Shown: positions 1 through 7,255 of the stretch, piece by piece
Numbering within the stretch: the stretch's first letter is position 1
How the letters are laid out: each line of letters opens with the position of its first letter
NCBI GenBank assembly: GCA_027457205.1
Contig: DAIDTM010000016.1
Span: 1-29,407, forward strand
From: Anaerolineae bacterium
GTDB taxonomy: Bacteria; Chloroflexota; Anaerolineae; UBA4142
Direction of reading: 5' to 3'
DNA: 29,407 nucleotides
Made by a program: the position numbers and the translations under genes
The notes under the pieces: model-generated
What the model was told of the DNA's origin: nothing
The model's database searches: none
Seen by the model: the letters and a program-made list of their open reading frames with translations, nothing else

Positions 1-56
1 GGCGCGACCAATCAAATTCCGTTCACCGCGCCGATAGGAATTCTTTAGCGGAATCG

Positions 57-85
57 ATTATACAAACGCTTGGCGAAATCTGCAA
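57..85 (-). promoter_or_regulatory. Candidate sigma-70-type promoter reading out of the left edge
   Basis: On the minus strand a perfect TATAAT (57-62) lies 17 bases downstream of TTGCAG (80-85), which matches the -35 consensus at three of six positions. It sits just beyond the ruvA stop and would drive a gene to the left of the window. Bases 1-92 hold no gene that I can see. Confidence 0.35.
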
Positions 86-92
86 TGGCGAC

Positions 93-671
93 TCATCCAC
101 CGCCCAGATACTGCAGCGCAGTCCGCACGCGCTCCTCGACAGTCTGCGCGCTCGACTGCACGGCGCGCGCCGCGCGCGTCGCCTCTGCCGCGCTGTAGCC
201 AAGATTGATCAGCGCGTTCATCACGTCTTCGTCCAGCGGAGATAGCTCGCCCACTTCGCTCAACCCGCTGACATCGATCTTGCCTTTGAGTTCCAGTACG
301 AGCCGCTGTGCGGTTTTCTTGCCGATGCCTGGAATCGCAGTCAGCACGTCGAGGTTGCCCTGTGCAATCGCGACGCGCAGTGTGTCCGCCGACGCGCTCG
401 ACAGCACGCCCAGCGCCACCTTGGGACCGATGCCGCTCACCGTCAGCAGCGTTTCGAAAAGACGCAATTCCTCTTCTGTCGCAAAGCCGTAGAGCGACAG
501 ATCGTCTTCGCGCACGTGCAGGTGTGTGAACAGCATCACGTCGCTGCCGACCGCGCCGAGATTCGCGAGCGCGCTGCTCGGTATGCGCACGCGGAAACCA
601 ACGCCGCCGACGTTGATGATGAGCGAATCGTCCGTGCGCGATTGGAGTTTGCCGTGCAGAGTAGCGATCAA
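93..671 (-). CDS. ruvA: Holliday junction branch migration complex subunit RuvA
   Basis: RuvA binds four-way DNA junctions as a tetramer and loads the RuvB motor for branch migration in recombinational repair. The 192-residue product has the family's usual length. The N-terminal OB-fold opens with MIATLHGKL. Two helix-hairpin-helix motifs follow (GIGPKVALGVLS near residue 81 and IPGIGKKTAQRL near 113). The C-terminal RuvB-contacting domain contains EDVMNALINLGYSAAEA. The start is a TTG codon with AGAGG six bases upstream. The gene follows ruvC by 61 bases on the same strand, so it is the distal gene of a yebC-ruvC-ruvA operon. No ruvB is present in the window. Confidence 0.97.
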   Translation of the reverse strand: MIATLHGKLQSRTDDSLIINVGGVGFRVRIPSSALANLGAVGSDVMLFTHLHVREDDLSLYGFATEEELRLFETLLTVSGIGPKVALGVLSSASADTLRVAIAQGNLDVLTAIPGIGKKTAQRLVLELKGKIDVSGLSEVGELSPLDEDVMNALINLGYSAAEATRAARAVQSSAQTVEERVRTALQYLGGG

Positions 672-732
672 TGTGAACCTCTAAGGGCGATTGATGCGGG
701 GCAGGTGACGAGAATGTGTTTCTTGACAGTGG

Positions 733-1227
733 TCATGCGTCACCGATCACGCCTTGAAATCGCGCGCTGTGCGCGTGACAAATCGCGACCGCGAGCGCGT
801 CCGCGGCGTCGTCCGGCTGCGGAACCACGTCGAGCCGCAGCAACATCTTGACCATCTGCTGAATCTGGTTCTTGTCCGCGCGCCCATAGCCGACGATGGC
901 TTGCTTGATCTGGAGCGGCGTGTACTCGTGAATCGTCAGACCGGCTTGTGCGGCGGCGAGTAAAGCGACACCGCGTGCCTGACCTACAGACAGCGCGGTG
1001 CGAACGTTCTTGCTGAAGAATAATTTTTCGACGACGGCGTCGGTCGGCTGATGCGCGGCGATCCGCGCGGTCAGTTCGGCGTGAATGTGCTGCAGGCGGC
1101 GCGGCATCAGCCAGTCGGACGGTGTGGTGATTGCGCCGTAATCGATCAATGCCAAATCATCGCCGTCGCTCTTCACAAGTCCGTAGCCGGTAATTGCGGT
1201 GCCCGGGTCCACGCCCAAAATGATCAT
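733..1227 (-). CDS. ruvC: Crossover junction endodeoxyribonuclease RuvC
   Basis: RuvC resolves Holliday junctions by symmetric nicking after RuvAB branch migration. The 164-residue product has the RNase H-like fold signature. The four acidic residues expected at the metal centre are visible: D7 (ILGVDPGT), E67 (VVEKLFF), D140 and D143 (PDDAADALAVAICH). The junction-binding stretch VRTALSVGQARG is also conserved. The start ATG has only a weak ribosome-binding site. It lies 29 bases after the yebC stop and 61 bases before ruvA, consistent with co-transcription. Confidence 0.97.
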   Translation of the reverse strand: MIILGVDPGTAITGYGLVKSDGDDLALIDYGAITTPSDWLMPRRLQHIHAELTARIAAHQPTDAVVEKLFFSKNVRTALSVGQARGVALLAAAQAGLTIHEYTPLQIKQAIVGYGRADKNQIQQMVKMLLRLDVVPQPDDAADALAVAICHAHSARFQGVIGDA

Positions 1228-1256
1228 CGTTCCAACGTTTCGACCTTCAGCCGCGC

Positions 1257-2021
1257 TTACGCGTGCTCCTTCGCGCCTTCAAATTTGTTCATCACTGCAT
1301 CGGTAATATCAAGATTTGAATAGACCTTCTGCACATCGTCATGTTCTTCAAGCGATTCCATCAGTTTCATCGTCTGAACCGCCTGATCGTCTGTGACCTG
1401 CGCCGGCGTCTTGGCAATCCACGCCAACTCCGCCGATGCAATCGGGACCTTGCGTTTTTCGAGCGCGTCGCGCATCGCCTTCAAGCGCTCTGGCGCGCAA
1501 TACGCCTCCAGCACATTCCCATCGACTTTGAAATCGTCCGCCCCCGCGTCGATCAGTTCCAGTTCGAGGTCGTCGGTGTTCTTGACGCCTTCGATCGTCA
1601 CGACGCCTTTCTTTTCAAACATCCACGCGACGGCGTTGGCGGCGGCTAGGTTTCCGCCGGTGCGCGTAAAAATATGCCGAACATCAGACGCGGCGCGGTT
1701 GCGGTTGTCCGTTAGCACTTGGACGAGCAGTGCGCTGCCCCCCGGACCGTACCCCTCGTACATCACTTCTTCGAGTTGTCCCCCCTCGTTCAACTCGCCA
1801 GTGCCGCGTTTGATCGCGCGCTCGATATTTTCCTTCGGCATATTCTGGCTGCGCGCCTTGTCGACGGCGAGGCGCAGCGCGAAATTTGAATCGGGGTCGC
1901 CGCCGCCTTCCCGCGCGGCAATCGAAATTTCCCTGCCCAGCCGGGTAAACACCGCGCCTTTCTTGACATCGGCTACACCCTTCTTGCGTTTGATTTGCGC
2001 CCACTTGGAATGTCCGGACAT
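1257..2021 (-). CDS. yebC: YebC/PmpR family transcriptional regulator / translation factor
   Basis: YebC/TACO1-family proteins act as DNA-binding regulators and, in recent work on the family, help ribosomes through difficult peptide stretches. The 254-residue product starts with the family signature MSGHSKWAQIKRKKG, followed by the conserved KKGAVFTRLGREI and NMPKENIERAIKRGTG segments and an EGYGPGG motif. The ATG is preceded by GGAGGG at eight bases. It is the first gene of the operon with ruvC and ruvA, an arrangement common in bacteria. Confidence 0.96.
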   Translation of the reverse strand: MSGHSKWAQIKRKKGVADVKKGAVFTRLGREISIAAREGGGDPDSNFALRLAVDKARSQNMPKENIERAIKRGTGELNEGGQLEEVMYEGYGPGGSALLVQVLTDNRNRAASDVRHIFTRTGGNLAAANAVAWMFEKKGVVTIEGVKNTDDLELELIDAGADDFKVDGNVLEAYCAPERLKAMRDALEKRKVPIASAELAWIAKTPAQVTDDQAVQTMKLMESLEEHDDVQKVYSNLDITDAVMNKFEGAKEHA

Positions 2022-2065
2022 TTTATCGTCCCTCCGCAGAGTCCAATTCGTGCCTGAGTATCTCT

Positions 2066-2071
2066 ATTATA
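2066..2071 (-). promoter_or_regulatory. -10 box of the yebC-ruvC-ruvA promoter
   Basis: A perfect TATAAT on the minus strand sits 45 bases upstream of the yebC ATG. The -35 region is T-rich but does not match the consensus well, so the exact promoter is inferred mainly from the -10 box and its position. Confidence 0.5.
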
Positions 2072-2134
2072 CCACGCGATTTCGAAATGGAAAAATGTCC
2101 AGTGATTGCGCGTACGCCCGGTGGGTCGCCCTAC

Positions 2135-3283
2135 TTATTTCACCACGCTCGCGCCGTCCATCGCGCGACAGATGTAAATCTGCGGTGCGATTCGCACGCG
2201 CGCGTGATACTCCCGCGCCACGCCGGCGACAAACGCATCGACGGCGTCAGCGTAGACGAGATTCACCGTGCATCCGCCAAAGCCCGCGCCGGTGAGCCGC
2301 GCGCCCAGACAGCCGCGCTGCGCGCGTGCGATCTCGACCATCGTGTCGAGTTCGGCGCAACTCACCGCGTAATCGTTCTTCAGACTCGCGTGCGATTCGT
2401 TCATCAGCTTGCCGAACGCGACCAGGTCGTTCTGCCGCGCGGCGGCGACCGCTTGCAGCACGCGCGCGTTCTCGGTGATGATGTGCCGCGCGCGCCGAAC
2501 GACGTTGCGCGGCATTTTGTTTTCGAACTGCGCCAGCCGTTCCAGCGACGCGTCGCGCAATGCTTTCACGCCCAGTTGCCGCGCGGCTTGCTCGCACTCG
2601 GCGCGCCGAGTGTTGTACTCGGAATCGACCAAGCCGCGCCGCTTCATCGTATCGCAGACGACGATGGTCGCGCCGCGCGGCAACGGCGCGTTCTCGTACG
2701 AAAGATCGCGGCAGTCGATCAAGAGCGCGTGCCCCGCGTGCGCGAGCGTCGAGATGAATTGGTCCATAATGCCGCTTTGGACGCCGACGAATTCATTCTC
2801 GGCTTGCTGGCACATCCGCGCCAGATTGATCTTGCTCATCTCAAATTGCGCGAAGGTCTGGAACGTCGTCGCCGCGCAGACTTCGAGCGCGGCGCTGGAC
2901 GATAATCCCGAGCCGACCGGCACGTTGCCCTGGATCGCGAGATCAAGCCCGGGCAGCACGATGCCGCGCCGGCGCAGCGCCCACGCAACGCCGCGAACGT
3001 AATTGCTCCATCGGTTCGCGTCGTCACACTCGATTGGAACATCGAGCGAGAACTCGGATCGCTGGCTGTCAAAATCCAGCGCGACCATGCGGACGAGTTG
3101 GTCATCTCGCCGCCGCGCGGCGATGAACATTTCGCGATCAATCGCCATCGGCAGCACAAAGCCGTCGTTGTAATCCGTGTGTTCGCCGATCAGATTCACA
3201 CGTCCCGGTGCGCGGAGGATGCGTTCCGGCAGTGTACCGAAGGTCTTGGCAAATTCAGTTTGGAGAGTTTCAAGGTTGGACAT
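2135..3283 (-). CDS. galK: Galactokinase (GHMP kinase)
   Basis: This enzyme phosphorylates galactose to galactose-1-phosphate using ATP, the entry step of the Leloir pathway. The 382-residue product has the usual family length. It carries the galactokinase signature GRVNLIGEHTDYNDG (residues 27-41), the GHMP ATP-binding loop PVGSGLSSSAA (122-132), the catalytic aspartate region GIMDQF (D174), and the third motif TGAGFGGCTV near the C terminus. It lies downstream of galT in the same orientation with a 71-base spacer that is repeat-like. I see no clear Shine-Dalgarno before the ATG, which may mean the repeat has replaced the normal leader. Confidence 0.96.
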   Translation of the reverse strand: MSNLETLQTEFAKTFGTLPERILRAPGRVNLIGEHTDYNDGFVLPMAIDREMFIAARRRDDQLVRMVALDFDSQRSEFSLDVPIECDDANRWSNYVRGVAWALRRRGIVLPGLDLAIQGNVPVGSGLSSSAALEVCAATTFQTFAQFEMSKINLARMCQQAENEFVGVQSGIMDQFISTLAHAGHALLIDCRDLSYENAPLPRGATIVVCDTMKRRGLVDSEYNTRRAECEQAARQLGVKALRDASLERLAQFENKMPRNVVRRARHIITENARVLQAVAAARQNDLVAFGKLMNESHASLKNDYAVSCAELDTMVEIARAQRGCLGARLTGAGFGGCTVNLVYADAVDAFVAGVAREYHARVRIAPQIYICRAMDGASVVK

Positions 3284-3360
3284 TGCCAGTAGCCAGTGAT
3301 CCGTATTTCAGTAAACGGTAAGCAGTGAATGGCGAACAGATAGATAGTGTCTGTTTACTG
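3284..3360. repeat. Degenerate repeat spacer between galT and galK
   Basis: The spacer contains loosely repeated CAGT/GTAAACG-type units and an inverted pair, CAGTAAAC (3309-3316) against GTTTACTG (3353-3360). The right arm reaches into the galT stop codon and forms its last codons. The same GTAAACG word recurs at 29105-29156. Confidence 0.5.
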
Positions 3361-4407
3361 TGTACTGCGGTATAACGTTTCGCTCATCTCGCGCAGGCGC
3401 GCGGCGGCAGTCTCGGCGGTCAGATCACGCTGCGGATTCGCCAGCATCTCGTAGCCGACCATAAACTTGCGAACCGTCGCGCTGCGCAGGAGCGGCGGGT
3501 AATAGTGCGCGTGCAGATGCGATTCGGGATGCGCCGCGCTGTCGGTGGGCGATTGATGCCAGCCCATCGAGTATGGGAACGAGACCGCGAACAAATTGTC
3601 GTAGCGCGTCGTCAGCCGCTTGACCATGTCCGCGAGCGCATCGCGTTCCGCGTCGGTCGTCTCCGGCAGCGCGCCGATGTGTCGCCGCGGGAGTAGCATC
3701 GTTTCAAAGGGCCACACTGCCCAGAATGGTACGAGCGCGACGAAATGATCATTCTGTGCGACGATGCGCTCGCGCTGGTCGAGTTCCAGCGTAAGGTAAT
3801 CGCACAGCAGACACGCGCCGCGCTCGCTGCGATACGCGGACAGCGAACGCAACTCTTTCGCCGGTTCGGTCGGCACGTGCTCGATTGCCCACACTTGGCA
3901 ATGCGGATGCGGATTGCTCGCGCCCATCGCCGCGCCCTTGTTCTCGAAGACCTGGACGTAGCTGACGAAATCGAGTTCGCCGAGTTCGCGCGTTTGCTCG
4001 CTCCACACATCGACCACGCGGCGGATGTCCGGCAGTGGCATATCCGGCAACGTCCAATCGTGCCGTGGCGAAAAGCAGATCACGCGGCATCTGCCGCGCT
4101 CGCTTTCGGCGCGAAGCAACTCCCGCCCTTCACCCTCCGCCGTCGGAGACGGGGAAGGGTGCGCGGGCAGCAGCGCGGCAAAATCGTTGTCGAAGACGAA
4201 AGTGGTGTTGTAGTTGGGATTGCGCGCGCCGCCGGCGCGTTCGTTGCCGGGACAGAGGTAGCAATTCGGATCGTGCGCGATGAGCGATTCTGCTGGGATT
4301 TTTTCGACTTGACCCAGCCACGGGCGCTGCGTGCGGTGCGGTGAGACGAGGATCCATTCGTTGGTCAGTGGATTGTAGCGGCGATGCGGCAACGTGAAAA
4401 GATTCAT
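3355..4407 (-). CDS. galT: Galactose-1-phosphate uridylyltransferase
   Basis: This enzyme exchanges UMP between UDP-glucose and galactose-1-phosphate in the Leloir pathway. I choose the ATG at 4407 (MNLFTLPHRRYNPLTNEW) because homology begins there; the open frame runs 33 codons further but that part is unrelated. Visible motifs are the metal-binding pair CYLCPG (C49, C52), the active-site HPH (167-169) with the nucleophilic histidine, and ESHLHAHYYPPLLR near residue 300. Length is 350 residues. Residues about 83-97 (HPSPSPTAEGEGREL) look foreign and come from a palindromic DNA insert. It is upstream of galK in the same direction. Confidence 0.95.
   Translation of the reverse strand: MNLFTLPHRRYNPLTNEWILVSPHRTQRPWLGQVEKIPAESLIAHDPNCYLCPGNERAGGARNPNYNTTFVFDNDFAALLPAHPSPSPTAEGEGRELLRAESERGRCRVICFSPRHDWTLPDMPLPDIRRVVDVWSEQTRELGELDFVSYVQVFENKGAAMGASNPHPHCQVWAIEHVPTEPAKELRSLSAYRSERGACLLCDYLTLELDQRERIVAQNDHFVALVPFWAVWPFETMLLPRRHIGALPETTDAERDALADMVKRLTTRYDNLFAVSFPYSMGWHQSPTDSAAHPESHLHAHYYPPLLRSATVRKFMVGYEMLANPQRDLTAETAAARLREMSETLYRSTQ
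4122..4167. repeat. Palindromic mini-element inserted in frame in galT
   Basis: The stretch contains a central stem CTCCG-CCGT-CGGAG flanked by CCCTTC and GAAGGG. It encodes a Pro/Glu/Gly-rich loop that interrupts the otherwise conserved galT sequence between VFDNDFAALL and LLRAESERGRC. It adds about 15 codons without shifting the frame. Confidence 0.55.
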
Positions 4408-4430
4408 TGTGATTTGATTGTATTGCTTGC

Positions 4431-4450
4431 TTGGCATATTGTCAAAAGCC
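4431..4450. repeat. Copy 1 of a near-identical 20-bp direct repeat
   Basis: TTGGCATATTG followed by TCAAAAGCC here matches TTGGCATATTG followed by CCCAAAAGCC at 5861-5881, with one substitution and one inserted base. The pair lies near the two ends of the MFS gene; this copy is just upstream of galT. Confidence 0.5.
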
Positions 4451-4467
4451 GAATGCACAATCAAACT

Positions 4468-4519
4468 CTGCGCCTCGTCCTGTTCCACGATTCGCCGGAC
4501 CTGCACGAGTGATCACAAC
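4468..4519 (+). pseudogene. 52-bp decayed fragment of an HD-domain phosphohydrolase gene
   Basis: This stretch matches 6821-6874 inside the intact HD-domain gene at 46 of 52 aligned bases, with a two-base gap that breaks the frame. Read in the first frame it encodes LRLVLFHDSPDLHE and then a stop; the intact gene reads LRLVMFHDLPEARTSDHN. Flanking bases show no similarity. It looks like a leftover of a second copy or a recombination footprint in the galT-MFS intergenic region. Confidence 0.65.
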
Positions 4520-4599
4520 CAGGCTGTCCACGGATATGAGTGGCGCTTTCTCACGCTCAGAAAACCGCCGTTTGTGACCGTGCCAAGAATATCTCTGAC

Positions 4600-5889
4600 T
4601 CACGACACTCGTACGTCCCGTTCTGCTGCCGAGTCTGTGGTATCGACCCCGGTATTCGGTTCACTTCGCGGGGGTGAGGCATGACGCAAAGTGACCAGTC
4701 CCAAACCTGCCGCGATCACCGCGGCAAATCCCCCGACTGCTAATCCCCAGCGGGGGTCCGTACTTTCACCAATCCAGCCGACAATCGGTCCTCCAATCGC
4801 CGTCGATCCCAAAAAGGCAACGGACCAGAGCGCCATCACGCGGCCGCGCATGTGGGGCTCGCTTGCCAACTGCAAAATACTATTTCCGAGCGACGTAAAG
4901 TAAATGGAGCAAACGCCGACCAGCACCATCGCCAGCGTCGCCAGGACCAGGTTAGGCATCACCGAGGCGACGAGCGTTGTGAACCCGAAAAGGAACGCGG
5001 CTATAACCAGCAGCTTGGTCGATATCTTTTTTTGCCCCGCAGTGATCAGCCCTCCCACTACCGCGCCAATGCCCATTCCCGATAACAGGGCAGCATAGCT
5101 TCTTGCATCACCATGAAATGTAAATTGAGCAATGAGCGGGAGACTCACCTGGAACTCGAACGTGAGCGTTCCAATGATTGCCAGCATCAACAGAACGTTG
5201 CGGAGAACCGGCGTCGAAGCCACATAGCGGAAACCAGCGCGAAGCTGACCGCTGGCGCGCGGCGTGGGCACTGGGGTCCTCAATTCGCTGGTGCGCATGA
5301 CCGCTAGCATAATGACTACGGCGACGTACGACAGACCGTTGAGGATAAAGCAAGGGGCTAGCCCAATGGTAGCGATCAAGACTCCTGCAATGGATGGTCC
5401 AATCACCCGGGCGAGATTGACCAGACCGCTATATAACGTGACGGCATTTCTCAATTGTGCTTCGCCGACCATTTCGACGACAAAGCTTTGGCGGGTCGGA
5501 TTGTCAATTGTACTGATCAGTCCGTAGCAGAGCGCAAAAACGTCGACCATCCAGAGGCGGACCAACCCGGTGAGTACCAGGATACCCAACCCGAGCGCCA
5601 GAATACCAAAAGTGGACTGGGTGAAAAAGAGCAATTTACGCTTGGAAAAGCGATCAGCAATGACACCGCCGTAGGGACCGAGAAACAAGACGGGTAAATA
5701 CTGCAACGCCATCACCAGCCCTAAAGCAGTCCCGGAGTTACTCAGTTGGAGCACTAGCCAGGCTTGGGCGACGGATTGCATAAAAGTGCCAGACGTCGAG
5801 ATGATCTGCCCGATGTAGTACAGACGATAGTTGCGGATTTTTAGTGATGAAAAGGTATTATTGGCATATTGCCCAAAAGCCCAAGCCAT
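4600..5889 (-). CDS. MFS transporter of the EntS/MFS_3 type (putative exporter)
   Basis: This is an inner-membrane proton-driven transporter; relatives export siderophores or drugs, but the substrate cannot be read from the sequence. About 429 residues with roughly twelve hydrophobic segments. The N-terminal part FSSLKIRNYRLYYIGQ and the loop motif GGVIADRFSKRKLL are typical of MFS_3. The tail after about residue 405 is polar. I prefer the ATG at 5889, which has AGGA at eight bases; the ATG at 5898 has no spacing from that site. The gene is visibly more AT-rich than galT and is flanked by short direct repeats, so transfer is plausible. Confidence 0.9.
   Translation of the reverse strand: MAWAFGQYANNTFSSLKIRNYRLYYIGQIISTSGTFMQSVAQAWLVLQLSNSGTALGLVMALQYLPVLFLGPYGGVIADRFSKRKLLFFTQSTFGILALGLGILVLTGLVRLWMVDVFALCYGLISTIDNPTRQSFVVEMVGEAQLRNAVTLYSGLVNLARVIGPSIAGVLIATIGLAPCFILNGLSYVAVVIMLAVMRTSELRTPVPTPRASGQLRAGFRYVASTPVLRNVLLMLAIIGTLTFEFQVSLPLIAQFTFHGDARSYAALLSGMGIGAVVGGLITAGQKKISTKLLVIAAFLFGFTTLVASVMPNLVLATLAMVLVGVCSIYFTSLGNSILQLASEPHMRGRVMALWSVAFLGSTAIGGPIVGWIGESTDPRWGLAVGGFAAVIAAGLGLVTLRHASPPRSEPNTGVDTTDSAAERDVRVS
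5861..5881. repeat. Copy 2 of a near-identical 20-bp direct repeat
   Basis: This partner of 4431-4450 lies inside the first codons of the MFS gene. Confidence 0.45.
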
Positions 5890-5917
5890 TCGACGCATCC
5901 TTTACGAAATTGATGCT

Positions 5918-5923
5918 ATTATA
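5918..5923 (-). promoter_or_regulatory. -10 box upstream of the MFS gene
   Basis: A perfect TATAAT on the minus strand lies 28 bases before the preferred MFS start and overlaps the stop codon of the small redox gene. No good -35 is visible, so support is moderate. Confidence 0.4.
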
Positions 5924-6176
5924 CACCGAAAAATGGCGCGACGCGCAAGCACTGCTGCGCCTTTCTCCGCGACGGCGGATTCCCCTGCGCGATTTTTTCG
6001 CCGCCGATAAAGAGCATCGGCAGATTCACCGTGCGATATTTCAAAATGCCTATCGCTTCGTTTTCTTCGACCAGCGCAATTTCGATGTTTGCTCGCGCCG
6101 CTTCGTCCAATACGATCTCGCGCATCAACTGGTAGCGGCGGCAAGTGTCCGCGCCGACGAGTCTCACTTTCAGCAC
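5919..6176 (-). CDS. Small thioredoxin/glutaredoxin-fold protein
   Basis: An 85-residue protein with a redox-fold pattern: MLKVRLVGADTCRRYQLM at the N terminus with a single cysteine (C12, C-x-x-Y instead of C-x-x-C), a central NLPMLFIGGEKIAQG that resembles the cis-proline strand, and NPPSRRKAQQ after it. The start is a GTG with GGAG eight bases upstream, and it overlaps the end of the transporter remnant by two bases of spacing, which suggests translational coupling. The missing second cysteine argues against classic dithiol chemistry; a monothiol or metal-binding role is possible. The substrate is unknown. Confidence 0.7.
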   Translation of the reverse strand: MLKVRLVGADTCRRYQLMREIVLDEAARANIEIALVEENEAIGILKYRTVNLPMLFIGGEKIAQGNPPSRRKAQQCLRVAPFFGV

Positions 6177-6177
6177 A

Positions 6178-6608
6178 CTAGCGTCTCCACGCCTCACCCG
6201 TGCGTATTCCGATCAGCGTGCGGATCGTGACGACGAGCCAGAACGCGGCGAGCCGCGTAAACGACAATGCGCCGAACCACTCGAACGCGTTCACCTTCAT
6301 CACCCGCGCAAGCGTCAACGTGTCCACCGTGTGCGCGCCCAGTGGAAACGTGAACGCCCACCAGCCGATGCCGAAAGGCAAGCCGCTCGTCCGCAGATAT
6401 TTTCGCAACAAAAGAATCGCGGCGGCGAGCCGCCACACGCCAAGCCCCACAGCGCAAGTGCGCCGAGAGGCGATAGCGCGTTCACCGCCGCGCTCAGATC
6501 GCTCTCGCTGGGGATCGCGGGATCTCCAACCCAAATATTCGCGCCGCTTTGCGCCATCCGAATCGATGGTCGAACAGCATACACATAGACGTGTCTGTTG
6601 ACACTCAA
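6178..6608 (-). pseudogene. Remnant of a TDT/SLAC1-type (tellurite-resistance/dicarboxylate) transporter
   Basis: Only the C-terminal third of the family is recognisable. The last part reads GLPFGIGWWAFTFPLGAHTV, a hallmark of the TDT family, ending in a TAG at 6178. The preceding part, with SDLSAAVNALSPLGALALWG, is in another frame. The join lies at about 6440-6446, where losing one base from a phenylalanine codon would explain the shift (LALWG then GVWRLAAAILLL). The N-terminal transmembrane segments are absent because the sequence runs into the promoter of the divergent HD gene. It is therefore both truncated and frameshifted. Confidence 0.65.
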
Positions 6609-6625
6609 GTCAATCCCGCTACAAT
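6598..6625 (+). promoter_or_regulatory. Strong sigma-70-type promoter of the HD-domain gene
   Basis: A perfect TTGACA (6598-6603) and TACAAT (6620-6625) are separated by 16 bases. The -10 box is 18 bases before the ATG, and GGAGG (6634-6638) lies in between, five bases from the start. Confidence 0.75.
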
Positions 6626-6643
6626 GTCAACCCGGAGGCGACC

Positions 6644-7231
6644 ATGAGCCAACGAGCGAATTACTTGAATGAAGTCGGGATGTTGAACCGCACACCGCGC
6701 AGTGGATTTCAGTTTCTCGGCGCCGGCAAACAGTCGGTCGCCGAGCACATGTATCGGATGATGCATGTCGCGTTCGTGCTCGCGCGGATGAGCGCCGAAC
6801 CCATCGACGAACTGCATTTGCTGCGCCTCGTCATGTTCCACGATTTGCCGGAGGCGCGCACGAGCGATCACAACTATGTGAACAAAAAGTACGTTCAGGA
6901 GGACTTGGAGAAGCTGCTCGATGAGGGCGCGCGGCAATGGCCCTTTGGCGAAGAGATCGCCGCGTACATCCGCGAGTTTGAGACCGCTGCCACGCCCGCG
7001 GCGCGCCTAGCCAAAGACGCCGACCAACTCGAACTGCTGCTCGTGTTGAAAGAGCAAGGCGACCTCGGCAACCCGCACGTCGACGATTGGATCACGCCGC
7101 TTCTCGCGCGGCTGAGGACCGATGCCGGGAAGCAGCTCGCGCAGGAGATTCTCGCGACGCGTTGGGACGCGTGGTGGTTCAACGACAAGCGCGATCCCCA
7201 CTGGGTCAATGGCAGCGATCCGCGCGCGTAA
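6644..7231 (+). CDS. HD-domain phosphohydrolase (YfbR/HDDC2-like)
   Basis: HD-domain proteins of this type are metal-dependent phosphohydrolases; the YfbR/HDDC2 branch removes phosphate from deoxynucleoside monophosphates. The 195-residue product shows the expected metal ligands: H35 in AEHMYRM, the H66-D67 pair in MFHDLPEA with E70 next to it, and a distal aspartate in AKDADQLELLL (about 125-127). The start has GGAGG at five bases and a consensus promoter. A 52-bp copy of its HD-motif region is found at 4468-4519. The gene converges on the ABC exporter operon with only 24 bases between stops and no obvious terminator. Confidence 0.88.
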   Translation: MSQRANYLNEVGMLNRTPRSGFQFLGAGKQSVAEHMYRMMHVAFVLARMSAEPIDELHLLRLVMFHDLPEARTSDHNYVNKKYVQEDLEKLLDEGARQWPFGEEIAAYIREFETAATPAARLAKDADQLELLLVLKEQGDLGNPHVDDWITPLLARLRTDAGKQLAQEILATRWDAWWFNDKRDPHWVNGSDPRA

Positions 7232-7255
7232 GAGGAAAGAACGATTCACACGCGG

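Noticed and set aside
205..851. Overlapping plus-strand open frames across ruvA and ruvC
   Set aside because: They are mirror frames of strongly conserved genes, with arginine- and alanine-rich random composition and no ribosome-binding sites.
4408..4506. 33-codon N-terminal extension of galT
   Set aside because: It reads antisense through the HD-gene fragment and shows no similarity to galT; the ATG at 4407 starts the homology.
4600..5889. Insertion sequence carrying the MFS gene
   Set aside because: No transposase and no terminal inverted repeats are visible; only short direct repeats, one of them inside the gene.
6605..6937. Minus-strand frame of 110 codons over the HD-domain gene
   Set aside because: It is antisense to a well-supported gene and has no family features.
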